Of a DNA stretch of 64,000 nt, positions 24,597 to 36,529 are shown one piece after another (positions within the stretch are counted from its first letter, which is position 1; each line of letters starts with the position of its first letter). The position numbers and the translations under genes were made by a program. A model generated the notes under the pieces. The model was given only the letters and a program-made list of their open reading frames with translations, was not told the DNA's origin and did not search any database. Origin of the DNA: Zhengitettix transpicula (Eukaryota; Arthropoda; Insecta; Orthoptera; Tetrigidae); NCBI GenBank assembly GCA_037074705.1, contig CM073592.1, positions 87,609,129-87,673,128 on the forward strand, given 5' to 3'.

Positions 24597-25532
24597 AATA
24601 AAAAAATAAAAAAGGCGTTTTTCAAAATAAAAAAAAGATTGTTAAGTGAAACAATTAACACAACATTGATTAACAATTTTAAAATACAATAATATTTGGG
24701 ATCTCAGGGTCTTTATCTGGGTTTGATAAATGGGTGAATTTTATACAATCAATTACATTTAGCTTTTTATGTAAATTAATTCGTCTGAACATCGACGAAA
24801 TTTGTTGCGGACGAAAATAAGACTAAAGATTGAATTTAAATTAAAGAACTAAATAACTAAAGAAGTAATAATTAAAGAAAGTGAATAATTATAGAACGAT
24901 CTGACATATCTTTTAAAAGTGGTTTACAATCAATTTTAAAGTTTTCTACTTACGGCCGCTCAGGTCTCGTTTTTGGTTTTTCGTGCACACGATTTGGGGA
25001 TATCACTGATTCTAGTATTCACAGGATTTAAATTTTAACACATCCTAATTGGCGTAGTTTCTCGATGCTTTGCTGCAACCTGGATTTGCAGATCTCGTGT
25101 AGTTTTAGTTGTATTTTGTCTACGGTTCTCCGGGTTGAATTTCCGCTCTGCCACCAATTACGACTTTAATTTCAATCTCTCCTTCCCTACTTAAGATTGT
25201 TTTAATATTTTAGAGAATGTTTGTCACTGCTATCAGACTGTTCTATTTGCGTCTGCTCGCCGTTCATTGCCTGACTGAAGATTGCTTTCGAACTGTTCTA
25301 TGTCCGCTGCCCAACTGCGAAACTTTTTATAATATGAATTTTCTGGATTGATATCTGCCTGCAACTGTGTCCGCCGTCCGACTAACTAACTTCGTCTCGT
25401 AGATTTTGAGCACGTAAAATTCTCAACAATGTTTCCTTTCCTTCGCAGCCTTGTTGCGGTGTCCACTTTATCCACTAATAATGAGTCCTCTATTTTCCAA
25501 TTATAACAATGTCTTAATTACTAATTACTACA
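24594..25532 (-). mobile_element. Solo LTR, family L1 (diverged), reverse
   Basis: It starts TGTAAT and ends CTACA, between AT tracts. Its reverse complement shares the tail block 'ttatcaaacccag...gagatcc' with 60469-61384 and the 'gatatgtcagatcg' and 'gattgtaaacc' positions with the other copies, but it is more diverged. Only 12 bases of AT separate it from the opposite-facing LTR at 25545. Confidence 0.7.
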
Positions 25533-25544
25533 ATATATATATAT

Positions 25545-26477
25545 TGTAATGCCAATTAATTAGGCCATTAATTGTTTGGACCTAAAATTTGAATTGTTTG
25601 AGAAATCCATTATAGCAGTCTGATCGAACAAAGCGACAATGAAAAGCGAGCTCACTTTGCTTTGTCAAAAAGTCAAAAATGGCGTACGCGCGCTAAAACT
25701 TCAGAGAACTAGCAGTCAGTTGATGGCGGGACATTTCAGAGAAAGGAACAAATAATACTAGAGCCGAAACTAGCCGTCGTTAATGTATTATTAAACAAAG
25801 TTGTGAATTTAAGATAAAGTAAAAACAATCACGGAAGTATTACCTCGTAAATATCGCTAAGTAAAAGCAGTTTACGTCTACAGCCAGCCAGGAAAGGAAG
25901 TCAGCAGTTTACGTCTATAGCCAGCCGGAATAGTAAAGTTGCAGTTTAAGTCCAAAGCGGTAAAAGACTAACAAATCTACGAATCATAGGATTCGTATAA
26001 GGCAAGCAGACATCAGATAGCTGACATTCAGGAGGATCATCCGAGTTCCTGTGAGCCTATTAATTTTGACTTCAATAGTGTAAAATCTGTGAGTTGAATT
26101 CTAGAATCAGTGTATAATTTTGCAATAGTGTACTTCCGAAATCAAAAGGAATGCTGGTACCAGCTGGACAGATGTAAGTAACAAAACCAAACTAATGATT
26201 AATTGTAAACGTAATTAAAAGATAGAGTCAGATTTAGTACTCTTTAAATTGTCAATCAAAGTTAATTTCTTTTCTTTTTAATTTCTTTCTATCGACATAT
26301 TGTTAGGTAAATGTGAACTGTTGGTTAACCATATTTTAAAATCAATTTGTTGTGTCCATTATCAAATTAATATTTTAAATTGAAATTGTTTTTTTAATTA
26401 TTGCCACCAAATAAATAAATATTTTGTTTGTTAATTTCGATCTTTTCATTTAATAAAAAGCCTTTCATTTAATTATT

Positions 26478-26480
<3 letters not shown>
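25545..26480 (+). mobile_element. Solo LTR, family L1, forward
   Basis: TGTAATGCC...ATTATTACA, between (AT) tracts on both sides. Together with 5866-6886 it gives the clearest family consensus. The block ctggacagatgtaagtaac (near 26165) is conserved in the family and resembles a splice donor. Confidence 0.85.

Positions 26481-26520
<40 letters not shown>
26481..26520. repeat. (AT)n microsatellite
   Basis: About 20 AT units follow the LTR end directly. Confidence 0.95.
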
Positions 26521-26522
<2 letters not shown>

Positions 26523-27039
26523 TGCAATCTAAATAAGTATGTCCATTTTTCATTTTGTTTATCTGGAGGCATACACGAGGATAGTCAGTTCATTCTTCGT
26601 TAATCTTGGGTGAGACACCAGTGCAGTAAGAACATTGTTAAAATTGTGACAGGCACAATTGAAAAATATTGTGTTTATTCTGGAAGATGCTCGAGTTTCC
26701 TTGGCAACCCACCACAAAAATCTGTCTAGCTGGCTGCCTACAGTTAGTCGTCATTTCCGTAAGATGAACCACACTGAAGCATATCGTAGGCGATTCTGCT
26801 CGATCATCATCCTCTGAGGTCCACTTTCAACCATCAATATTCATGGGACGCGTTAATTCATATCACAATTTTGATATTTTAGTTTCTACTTTCCTTCAAT
26901 TTTTTTATTATTTCTTATAAAAAATGTCCCTGTACATCAGTATCCTCCACAACCCTGGAAAAACCCAATAAAACAGCATTAATAATAATACCATAGTTTA
27001 ATCCATCTAACTAATTATATTTTTGAATAAGAAAGATAG
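26521..27039. other. No gene seen
   Basis: AT-rich unassigned DNA up to the PLE fragment. Confidence 0.45.
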
Positions 27040-27560
27040 CCAATTCAGACAAAAAAGCGATAATATATATACCACACAATTTCTGGGATCCTTGTTACTT
27101 TCGTCAGGTGGGAAGAAGACAGTTGTCAGTTGACAAAACTCAAAAGCGACGAAAACGCAGCGACAATGGGAGAGTCGAAGGGTAACAAGCGTAACAATAA
27201 GTGAGCAACGACAATGGAAAAACAGAAGGTTTAGCGTAAAAATAAGGAATCATAGAAATTATTGAGTTTAATAGTGTCTGTTTGTACATTAATAGCTGTG
27301 ACTTTTTTATTTAATGTGAAGTATATCTGAAATGAGTCTGGAGTTGTATCTGGCGTCAATGTCTAAAATCTTAGCATTTTGCCAGTCCAATGTATGTTTA
27401 AAATTGATGATATGTTTGGATACAACAGATTGTTTATCAATGGGAAGTTTGATATTAGACATATGTTCCTTGATACGTGTATTAAGGGAACGTTTTGTTT
27501 GCCCTATGTAGCAGTAATTACAATTACAGCGCGAGAGGTTTTTCTTATATTGCCTTCAAT
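27040..27560 (-). pseudogene. Penelope-like element 3' fragment with GIY-YIG endonuclease
   Basis: On the minus strand about 27545-27315 encodes C-N-Y-C-Y-I-G-Q-T-K, then a SLNTRIKEH stretch, the hallmark of the PLE GIY-YIG domain, followed by INFKH and RYNSRLIS blocks that match the plus-strand PLE at 57355-57580. It is 5'-truncated inside the endonuclease near 27550. Downstream on its strand lies the tail with CTGACGA (27107-27101), then GAAA (27083-27080) and the 'ttgtgtggtat' end, a hammerhead-like core. The remaining frame is open over the domain but has no RT. Confidence 0.8.
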
Positions 27561-29109
27561 TAATCATAAACGTATTTGAATCTATGTTACGTTAAATAAT
27601 ACTAATAAATTATTGCAGTAGATATGGGTCATTGTGAATATGAACTTAAAAAATTAAATTTTAGCTTGTAGTCTGATTGTCCGCGTAAATATTTTATTAT
27701 CTGTAATAACAAAAAAATTAAAAACGCAAACAGAAATTTAAAGTGAAAATACAATTCTAATCAAAATTTAACTTTATCTGACTTGTATTAAACAATAATT
27801 ATTGAAAATTGGCCAGAATTTATTTATGAAACTTTAAAATTTATGTTGTAGTAAAATGCATAACGTTTCATCGCATGCATCTTCAGATGTATTTTATTAA
27901 TTAATTTAATTTATTTGTAAATTTGTGATAAAACAATAGGCATACTCCATCAACTTCCATTGTTTAATAATATACATCAGAAGAGGTCCTTATACTAAGG
28001 GATAAAGCCTGTGTATTTTACTTTGTTATAAATTTTTATGTTTTATAAATAAATTCTGACTTTTCACTAATTGTAGTCCAAAAATAATGTTTTAGTCATT
28101 GAAATTTAGAGCGTTAATAAAAACGAATATATCTTTGCATTCATTAAATTAAATTAGTTTCTCAGATCACGTTTTTTTAATTCTACTGAAAAGGGCTTCC
28201 TGAACGGACACAGAAGGGCCAGAAGTTTAAAATCCAATGAAACGAAAAGGGAAACGAAGGGGAATTGAAATTGGCAAGGAAAAAACCTGAAAATTCTCCT
28301 AAATTTCTTGTTCTGAGTGAAAATAATTAAAGTCTCTTGGTTGTTTAAATGCTTATTGATAATGTGTAGATAATAATTTCGTAGATAAAATAAATAAGTA
28401 CTGTCTTATTACCAACTAATTGTAGTTTGTACAATACATTTTTATTATAGTAATCTGAACTACAGCTAAAAGCAAACATTTCATAAGCGTGTTCGAAACT
28501 CCGAAATTTATTAATCGTAATCTTAAGAATTAATTTAGTATTACTGCCTCTACAGTACAGTAGGTACTCGATTTCCACAGTAAATATTCATGAGAGCCTT
28601 TGCAGAAGCCCTAAGATTGGTAGGAGAGCCGAAGGAATTAGTAGACGTAATTCCGAGAACCCTTGGTTCAAGAGGAAATAAGGAACGGAATTATTTTCCT
28701 AAGCGGCGTTCCCGTAACAATCTGGTGAGAGAATACAGTTTTATTTGTGGAACAATGCTAAAACCCTCATTCATATTCATCACTCAGAGCAATTGCAGAC
28801 AGTCAACTAAATGTTATTTGCATTAGCGCCTTCGGAAAGCAGATTTGCAATACGTAAAAGGGAGAAAAATTAACTTTAAAAGTACAGGAGCATCATATTA
28901 ATAAACATACAATTTTAAACGCTACTAAATTTATACTTTTATAGAAGCGTATAATATTATATTCCTCTTAAATAACAACCTGTACGAATGCATTTGTAAC
29001 GAATCACTGCTTTAAATAAATTAAAATAAACCCTCATGGGAATTAAAACCTGTTTTCTGTGAGTTTATCTTTGTAATAGATGTATCTGCTGAAAACAAAA
29101 CGGAAGGTA
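27561..29109. other. No gene seen
   Basis: AT-rich. Short frames at 28345-28826 have no motif. Confidence 0.45.
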
Positions 29110-29270
29110 AGGCTTTTTGATTTTTTTAATTGAAGTGAATCAGTAATGTTGTTAAACTGCAATGCAGTTAATGACCAGTTTCAAATAGTTTATTTAATTA
29201 CTTCAAAAACAGCGTTTCGGTTCGTATTTGTACCTTCTTCGGGTCGTTTCAGCGAAGAAAATATAATAAA
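29110..29270 (+). repeat. Repeat family D3 ('gtttcg..cttcttc' motif), copy 1
   Basis: Shares the layout 'agttaatgacc', 'tttatttaattac', 'gcgtttcggttcgtattt', 'gtaccttcttcgg' with 48580-48715 and 49745-49875. Read on the minus strand the related copies give CTGAAGA and GAAACGTCG about 17 bases apart, again hammerhead- or PLE-tail-like. Confidence 0.5.
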
Positions 29271-29304
29271 CGATGTGTTATTATCATAACGGACATGGAT
29301 GAAT

Positions 29305-29565
29305 CCACTCCCTGCGAGGGCTACTCTCTCGCAGGCGGAACCTTTTAGGAGAGACGGAGAGGGCTACGTTTGGGTATGCTTTTCCCTGTCTCCGTTTTTG
29401 AACTAAGGTTCCCACAAGCCGACGCACCTCTTTGAGTTTTGAGAGATTTATGTTCCGGAGTCGCAGACCTTGGGCATACGGTAAGAGTTTTCCACTATAT
29501 CTATTGGAATAGTCGGCCAGCTGCCTCCTAAACTGGTCGAGACATGGAGAAGTAAATATACGTGC
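29305..29565 (+). repeat. Dispersed repeat, family D1, forward copy
   Basis: Matches 3690-3935 and the first half of 44520-45050, from the ctctcgcagg hairpin to 'cagctgcctcctaaactggt'. The minus-strand 95-codon frame inside it is not conserved in the other copies. Confidence 0.8.
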
Positions 29566-29569
29566 AGCC

Positions 29570-31439
29570 ACTGATTTCCTTTAAAATTAATTTATATTAA
29601 TAATCTTGAGTAAATGTTATGAAAATAGAGTTATTTCGAATGTTTTAATTACAAGGTGTAAATATATTTCAAGGCAAGAAATTAGGAATGGAATCAGTAA
29701 GTTATGTTTTCCATATCTTGCCTTTTTTTCATATGGACGTCAATTAATAAGTTAATAATCCTAATGATAAACATAGAACTGTCATAAGAAAAATAAAATA
29801 TATTTCAATTTAAATTAGTTGACAAATTTTAATAACACGATTCTGTTACAATACTAAATGATTATAATCGCTTTTAACGGTTACTAAGGATAACCATTGT
29901 GGCGGCATTATTTATATTATCAGTGACGTGAAAATATGAAGTGCACGTTGTCCTTAGAAAATTCTGGAAAAAGGAACGAACAAGGAAGTCACTATATATG
30001 AAGCAGTTTATATACTTTACATATACTAGGAAATTAGTACACGAAATAAAACAAATGGTTTTTAAGAGTTCAAGGGAATCATACCCGATTTTTATTTCCT
30101 AAATGACAAATTTACACCTTTGGAGATAACGTGCTCCTAAACACGTATTAATATAACAAAAAATGTATCGACTGTGAAATAATTAAATAATACCATACAG
30201 ATTAAATGGAAAGTCGATCGTGACTGTGAAAATTCCTTACGTGTGCTTCAAGCTGAAATATAGTAATAATAATAATAGTTATATTTTTCAGACTTTATTG
30301 AATTATAAATGAAGACCACACCCAAAATTTTCAAAAATTTATTTTAACAAAATTAAAAATAAGGACATATTAATCAAATAATAATTGCCACACGTATCGT
30401 TCCTTTTTGAAACATTTGCATGTTTTCATGCAAAAACAATTTTTTTTATTAATTCATTTCTTTAAGTAACAATAGATAATTAAAATTTTGTTTAGAATAT
30501 TTTCTTATCGATACATTGAAGTCAGAAATAATAATAATTCAATAAGTAAGGATTGGATACAGCCAAATATAGATCAGAAGAAAAACTAAATTACTCTAAA
30601 TCACATAAAATGCTTCGAGGAATAAAATGCATAAATATTTCGCTTTCTTGGGTATATCAAATAACAATTCCAGCTTTACATATTTTGCTTATCATTTCAA
30701 AGTCAACATCAACCGGCCAGCAATCTGCGTAGTCTCTAAAATTTGATCTGGCTATAGATATTTGTGTGGAATCTGCACTAGAGCCAAGTGAAAGTAATCG
30801 TTAACTACTTACAGCATGATGTTTTTGTGGCAACGTGTAAGTGGAGTGGGGTCGCTTGATTGATGTGATCCTGTGTTTGTCAGGGACAAACTGGAAGCCC
30901 CGAAGGGACAAAAAGTTTATCCCAGGAACTAATCAATCAGAAGCATGAAACCTCAGGTCCACGTCAGCATATCACTAATCGGTGGAAGTCTAGTACACTC
31001 CAAAACCAATTGTGAAGACGTCATCTTGAACTCGAAACGTATATAATTCATACTTATCAATATACTAACATTTGGGGAGATCAGTTCTTTTAGGAGATTT
31101 TACGTATAGCATTATATACGTCCACTTAAATTAACCTATTTAAATATTAATTAGTTTCCGAAACTTTCTATGAAAGCGATTGCGGAACTTATACAATGCA
31201 TTTATCGCTACGTGAAAGCATATTCTTCCACATATTCTATGAATAATAGAATAAAAATTTATATTAACTTATATTTCATTTGATTGAAATTTTATCCACA
31301 ATCCTGAACTATTTCTAACTTCCCAAACAATACATTCATAACACAAAAAATGTTTTTTTAATTAAAGTTTATAACGGTCGCGTCGATATCGTGGTCACTG
31401 GCGACCCGTATGTTATTTATAATACTTTCTTAGCGTTAT
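29570..31439. other. No gene seen
   Basis: AT-rich, no domain-bearing frame and no repeat recognised elsewhere in the window. Confidence 0.45.
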
Positions 31440-31645
31440 TATTTACATACATTCTTAACATTATTAGAAATTGGGTTTGTATATTTCTTCACTTATGTTT
31501 GGTTCCTCGATAAATTTGATGATGTCGAAGTACAGAGAACTGAGATGTGGTGTTTTGCGATTGTAGCTGTTCTGTTGTCGTTATATCTGCTGCAATAGAA
31601 TAGTATATGGGGAACTGTTAGTGGTTGACTGCATTCTTCACAGGT
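31440..31645 (-). pseudogene. LINE C-terminal fragment with Cys/His motif
   Basis: The minus-strand frame from 31675 to 31493 contains C-E-E-C-x7-H-x4-C-x2-Y, the Cys/His tail typical of the protein ends of Jockey- and I-type LINEs, after the RT or RNase H region. Nothing upstream of it survives: at 31646 it meets the oppositely oriented Jockey-like fragment. Only the last 50 or so residues are represented. Confidence 0.55.
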
Positions 31646-33625
31646 TGACCAACCTTGTTCAACCTCTACGTGCACGACGTGCCCACAGTGAACGACTCAA
31701 CGCTAGCCATGTTTGCCGACGACACCGCGATACTATCACAGAGTGCCAAAATAGAGACTACAGTTCAACACCTTCAATATTCAGTAAATGTAACGTGTGA
31801 TTGGTATAAACTACCGACACTCCGACTACACAATAGTGAAATATCATGGAATCCAAAGGACTCAGCGATAAAGTATCTAGGGGCCCATTTAGATGCTAAA
31901 CTCAACTGGAAATAATACATTCATAAAAAAAATTAAATGAGTGCTACGCAAGAATCTCTCTCTGCTCTACCCCCTGATCAACCGAAAATCTCATCTTCGA
32001 GTTGAATCCTCGCTCCTAATTTATAAATCGACTAGCTGGGTGCCCGGCGTTGCCCGAGATGTGCAAAACATTACGAAATACGCTGTCTTCAATAAAAAAA
32101 ATTTCAATTTTGAACATTTAAGTATTGTTTTATCATAATTCTATGTATCTTCCAGTGCGTATTGCAAGATATAATTGGGAAACATATTGGTCCCTGATCC
32201 CGTTAAATATTCCACGTCAAAAGTCAAGTTATTTAAAAGAAAATTAATGTCATGGATTGTATAACCTTTCATAATAAATTATATTTATCACTCGATGTAG
32301 TATTGATAGATTTAATTATACTTATTATTCAATCAAAATATTTTTGCTCAGCTTCATTTCTCAGAAATTGAACATCTATAACGTCGTTCCCAAAAATGGA
32401 AAACAAATATTGCTATCCTAACCTCAAATTTTAGTTTCACGACACAAATTGCACGCAATAATTTGTTTACATTTATACAAATTTATAGAAATACGTTGCG
32501 TAAAGTATAATTAATTGTACTTTTAATTCAATTTAAATGTTCCTATTTCTGTACATACCTTTGACTGATAGTGCATTAATTGAATAACGACCATAAAAAC
32601 TTTCGGAGTTCCGTACGTCATTTTCAATACTTTTATAGTTACAAACATATAATTCAGCAGTCGTACCTTAGACAAATCTTATTATCTTCTGAAATATTAT
32701 ACAGGATACAATAGTACGTTATATTATGAAATTTTATAAATCTCGACCGACACACATTTGAATGTATTAGAAGGCGCCATATTGGCTTTATCAAAAATAG
32801 CGGGATAATTAACTATTCCAAATTAACTTTGCGCAAGGATGGTAAAGTGTTTCGTATTGTTTTTTATTACTATTCGATGAAGTAATACTGGAAAAAATTT
32901 TACTTTTTATTCAATCAAAATATTTCTGCTTTATTTCATTACGAAATACAGAACTATATTTAGGATGCGTCAATGCCTTGAAAACTTATGACGTCATCGT
33001 CTCGCGCAGTAATTTAACACTAATTCGTAACTTATTTCAATTATAATTATTTCCACGTTTATTCTAGGGGTCTCTTACCCCCACAGTACCGGTTCTCGAT
33101 TTTGGCAGAATATAAATACCAATTTTTGTTGAATTCTGTCCACGCGATAAAATTTGTATAAAGAACAACGTAAATACATACATACATACATACATACATA
33201 CAAATATACATCCTTTTTTATTATATAGATTCTCCGACTCATTCTTACATACGCCTGCCCAGCTTGGAGCAACGCACCTACAAGTACGCTCAAGAAACTT
33301 CAAGCCATACAGAATAAAGTGCTACGTATTGCAATTAACAGCCCGTGGTTCATACGAAACAGTCAAATACACCAAGAATTAAAGGTTCCACTTATAACAA
33401 ACTACAACCACAGCCTAAGCAGTAACTTTTTCAAAAATATAGTGAAGTATAAAAGTGCAAAGAAATTAAATCTATGACAAAAAAACACGCATAAAAGACT
33501 GAAACAAAAGCTTCCACAATACTTACACAAATAATTGTCAACCTGTAAATGCCTTAACCCAATGCATTCAGCCAGAGGTGTGAAATATTCACATAACCCT
33601 CTCTCCAAATACTCTTAGCCATATG
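31646..33625 (+). pseudogene. Jockey-like LINE reverse transcriptase, interrupted by a Helitron
   Basis: The first part (31655-32030) encodes the end of the RT palm with F-A-D-D-T-A at about 31709-31726, followed by the thumb motif Y-L-G-A-H-L-D-A-K-L-N-W. A few stops and frameshifts lie near 31915-31940. The reading then resumes at 33230, after the Helitron, with I-L-T-Y-A-C-P-A-W and later blocks. Joining 32031 to 33230 keeps the frame exactly, showing that the Helitron arrived later. The upstream endonuclease and most of the RT are absent (5' truncation). It is non-functional. Confidence 0.85.
32032..33229 (-). mobile_element. Helitron, non-autonomous, both ends intact
   Basis: On the minus strand it starts TCTATATAATAA (33229 inward) and ends with the hairpin-forming 'cgggcaacgccgggc' segment, about 7 bases and CTAG at 32032. 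The host bases are A before and T after, with no target duplication, exactly the Helitron insertion rule. A (TATG)n tract lies near the 5' end (33175-33205). It has no helicase or replication protein. Its ends identify the fragments at 2455-2608, 12463-13095 and 49985-51713 as relatives. Confidence 0.85.
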
Positions 33626-34476
33626 ATTTCTTATTATGAATATAAACTGAGTGGAGGGTTCTTACTGTAGATAGCATCACCTGTTTTTTTTCTGTTTATG
33701 GGTTTGGACATTGTTGTATATTTGTAGTGGACTAGTTCACTGTAAATGATTCCGTTGTTGTCCCTTCTCCCTTTTTCGTTCCACCTGTTTTCGAGTTTTT
33801 CTTTACAGAACTTCTCCGTTTCCTTGCTGTTGCACTGGAATTCGTTTTATCTGTTGTGCATGGTTTTGGGTGCTACTTTTGCCAACTTGTCGGTCCTGAG
33901 GTTCCCAGGTATTCGTCTATGCGCAGGGATCCATGCTAGACAGACGTTTTGATTCCTATTCCTTATCTTCGTGATATTGTCCCTAATCAGGTTCCATCGT
34001 GTTCCTTGACGAAGTTATCTTTTTTTGTGTTATCTTTTACTTGGTTTAGGAGGGTTAGGTCTACTGGAATGTCAAAATTTTTCCACGGTGGGGATTCTTG
34101 CGAATGTGTTTTGTTCAATTTGTGGCAGTGTGATCCTTGCTGTCCTCAGGTGTTTTTCCAGCATTTTATGGAACGGTATTGCTTCCAATACTTCCCCACT
34201 GTGGTGGTAATTTAAAGGCTCTATTTGTTGTCTGATTTGGGGGTTACTTGACTCAAGAGATTTTATAGCGTACTTGATTGATAACTAAATGTTTATTATC
34301 CAGCATGTTTTCTTCTCTTAATAGTAGTTTGAGGGGGGCAAGTTGTGGTTTGATGGTGCATAGAACGCCGCCCGTTGGTCTTCCTCTTCTCATATACTAT
34401 ATCGCATAGGCATGAAAATTGTAAAATTCTGGGATGTTCAGTTCTGTGTCCTCTTTTACCATTGTCCAGTTCTTCC
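33626..34476. other. No assigned gene; possibly LINE-derived
   Basis: Several plus-strand frames (33746-34215) are T-rich and lack motifs. The minus strand is A-rich in the way LINE coding strands often are, but I find no RT motif. Confidence 0.35.
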
Positions 34477-34915
34477 AAGATGAGGCTAGTGTACGAGCTT
34501 ATCAGGGAGACCTTCCTAATAGAGGATTTAAGATATGATCTGATACTACCAGCTGGTTCCAGCTTCAGACAGCTTTTACAGGATCTGCATGAGAGGAAAC
34601 GGAACATACCGGAGGACTTCTATGCAACATCTGCTATGCAGGACAGGACATGGATGGAAGCCAACCATGAACTACGCCACACGAAGACGAGACTGGCGAT
34701 CCATGGCTTTCACCATAAAGTGTGCTTAAACAAAGTATTTCATGAACCAAAAGACGAGTGTGTGTGTGAATTGTGTTTAGAAGCTTGTGAAAGATATCAT
34801 ATTGTAAAATGTAGGAATAGACGAAAATCTATCGTAGCTTACAGCAAGGAAAGGTTGTAATGTAATACACGGCATGTGTGCGCTTCCAATATATTATTGT
34901 TGAATAAACAGTTCC
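34477..34915 (+). pseudogene. LINE 3' end (same family as 46140-48240)
   Basis: From 34477 the sequence matches the reverse complement of 46556-46140. The protein has a SSFRQLLQDLHERKRNIPED stretch, then blocks with MQDRTWMEAN and HFFHK-like residues, and a C-V-C-x2-C-x3-C end, stopping at 34858-34860. After it comes a shared 3' UTR with 'cacggcatgtgtgcgcttcc' and an ATT-rich end. The frame over this C-terminal part is open. It is a 5'-truncated copy, as usual for LINEs. Confidence 0.8.
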
Positions 34916-34981
34916 GTGGTGGGTTTGATTTCCGTCTGTATAAATATCTTCTATTTTTTTTTCTAAACAAATTTTACAATG

Positions 34982-35325
34982 TTTCATGTAACGTTGCTTC
35001 TGGGTGAAACTGCGGTTTGTATGATTTCTAAGATTCATATTGACGTCCAGCGTATCATTCACAATAAACAACACATAAGCCACTTATGTTTGAAATCAGT
35101 CTCACTACCTTAATAACTCGTTTGCCATCAGAACTTAACTCACTGAAGATAAGCTCAATTACACATTTCTTATTCCTGTTATCAACCCTAGAATTACACA
35201 GACCGAGTGAATATACACACACACACACACAACGACCATACGCCCACTTGTTGTGTGAGATGTTTGAGCAATTTTATTTTCCCACGATACAGTGTCGTGC
35301 CTTCACCGTTACGAAGAGACAAGTA
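34982..35325 (+). repeat. Dispersed repeat, family D4, copy 1
   Basis: Matches 36888-37225 throughout: 'aacgttgcttctgggtg', 'gattcatat', 'tttgccatcagaa', 'actgaagataag', 'gaccgagtgaa', 'gagcaattttattttcccac' and 'cgtgccttcac'. A short (AC)n run at 35215-35231 is unique to this copy. No coding potential is seen. Confidence 0.8.
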
Positions 35326-36529
35326 TGTCTGATGCAAAGATGCTATTCAAGCGATGCGGCAGGAGAATCTTCGACAGTCGTATTTTGAGTTGCAGAACCC
35401 CGTCCTACCGTTACAGGGAATGTAGACAGAAATGCAAAGGTACATACTCCACAGAAACGTAGACCATTTCTTTTTGCGTCTGAATATAATTGAGAGAAAT
35501 AACATAAACCTTACATTAAGTAGACAACTTGGCCATGCCGTCGTGTAGCTTTTTCCAGAAAAATCAAAAATAGAAAGACCTATGTACCAAGAAGGGTTCA
35601 AGGTAAGCTTAAAGGTTGTGCATTATTATGTTCCAGGAATCAAATCATACGTTCACGAACGATTTATTTAAATGTATATATAATTTTACCAATTGTATGG
35701 AATAGAAGGAATGCCGAAGTAAAAAATTTGTTTTCTCTTGTTTGATTTTGATTATGTCACATTTAATGGACCCTATCGAAAATCTTGGTGTTAATTCTTT
35801 GTAATTAGTGATTATTTTTACTTGAGAAATAATAATATCTAATGATTATTATACCGTATAAATTTAACCATTTTCTTTGACAGGGGCCATAATATTATTT
35901 ACAGAATGTTTATTTTGTTATAAATCTAATTCTGTAAAATTTTTCATGTAATAGAATAGACAAAAATTTAGTGACTTCTTTTCTAATTAGATTTCATCTT
36001 ATTTTTTCAACTCTTTAATGTCATCCAGGAATTCATGAAATTATTAACATAATTATAATGTACTCCTATACAATGTTTAACCTTCTTTGTTTCTTGTATT
36101 AAAATTTTTTGTATCTGAATTAATTACTGTTCAGTTTCACAAACATTAATAATGATTGCATGTACATATAATAAGAATTATATTATTATTATATTGAAAT
36201 GTTACTTGAATGATATTCATGAGCAAACGTGACGCATAAGTTGAACAGACCTTTTGTAAAGACTTTGTTTTCTATTGTCATAAATAAAAATGCAACATAA
36301 TTATTCCACTTGTCAATTAGGAGTAAAATTTTGTAAAGTAAACTGGTCTTTCATGATGAAGCACTGTCCGTTTTGTATGCGGTATTTGGATGAAGTAATC
36401 CTCCTCGAGTGGTAAGTAAATAATAATTAATGTCTGTATCATGAAATATTAACTCGATTATTTAAAACAAAAATATCAACCTACAATTTTTTTTATTTAG
36501 TCGTTATCATCAGTTAAATAATTACCCGA
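35326..36529. other. No gene seen
   Basis: AT-rich, no motif-bearing frame. Confidence 0.45.

Noticed and set aside
24594..26480. Two adjacent LTRs considered as one full-length retrotransposon
   Set aside because: They face opposite ways and only 12 bases of AT separate them, so they are two independent solo LTRs.
33175..33205. Short tandem tacatacatac array considered as a CRISPR-like repeat
   Set aside because: It is a plain microsatellite inside a Helitron; no repeat-spacer pattern exists anywhere in the window.
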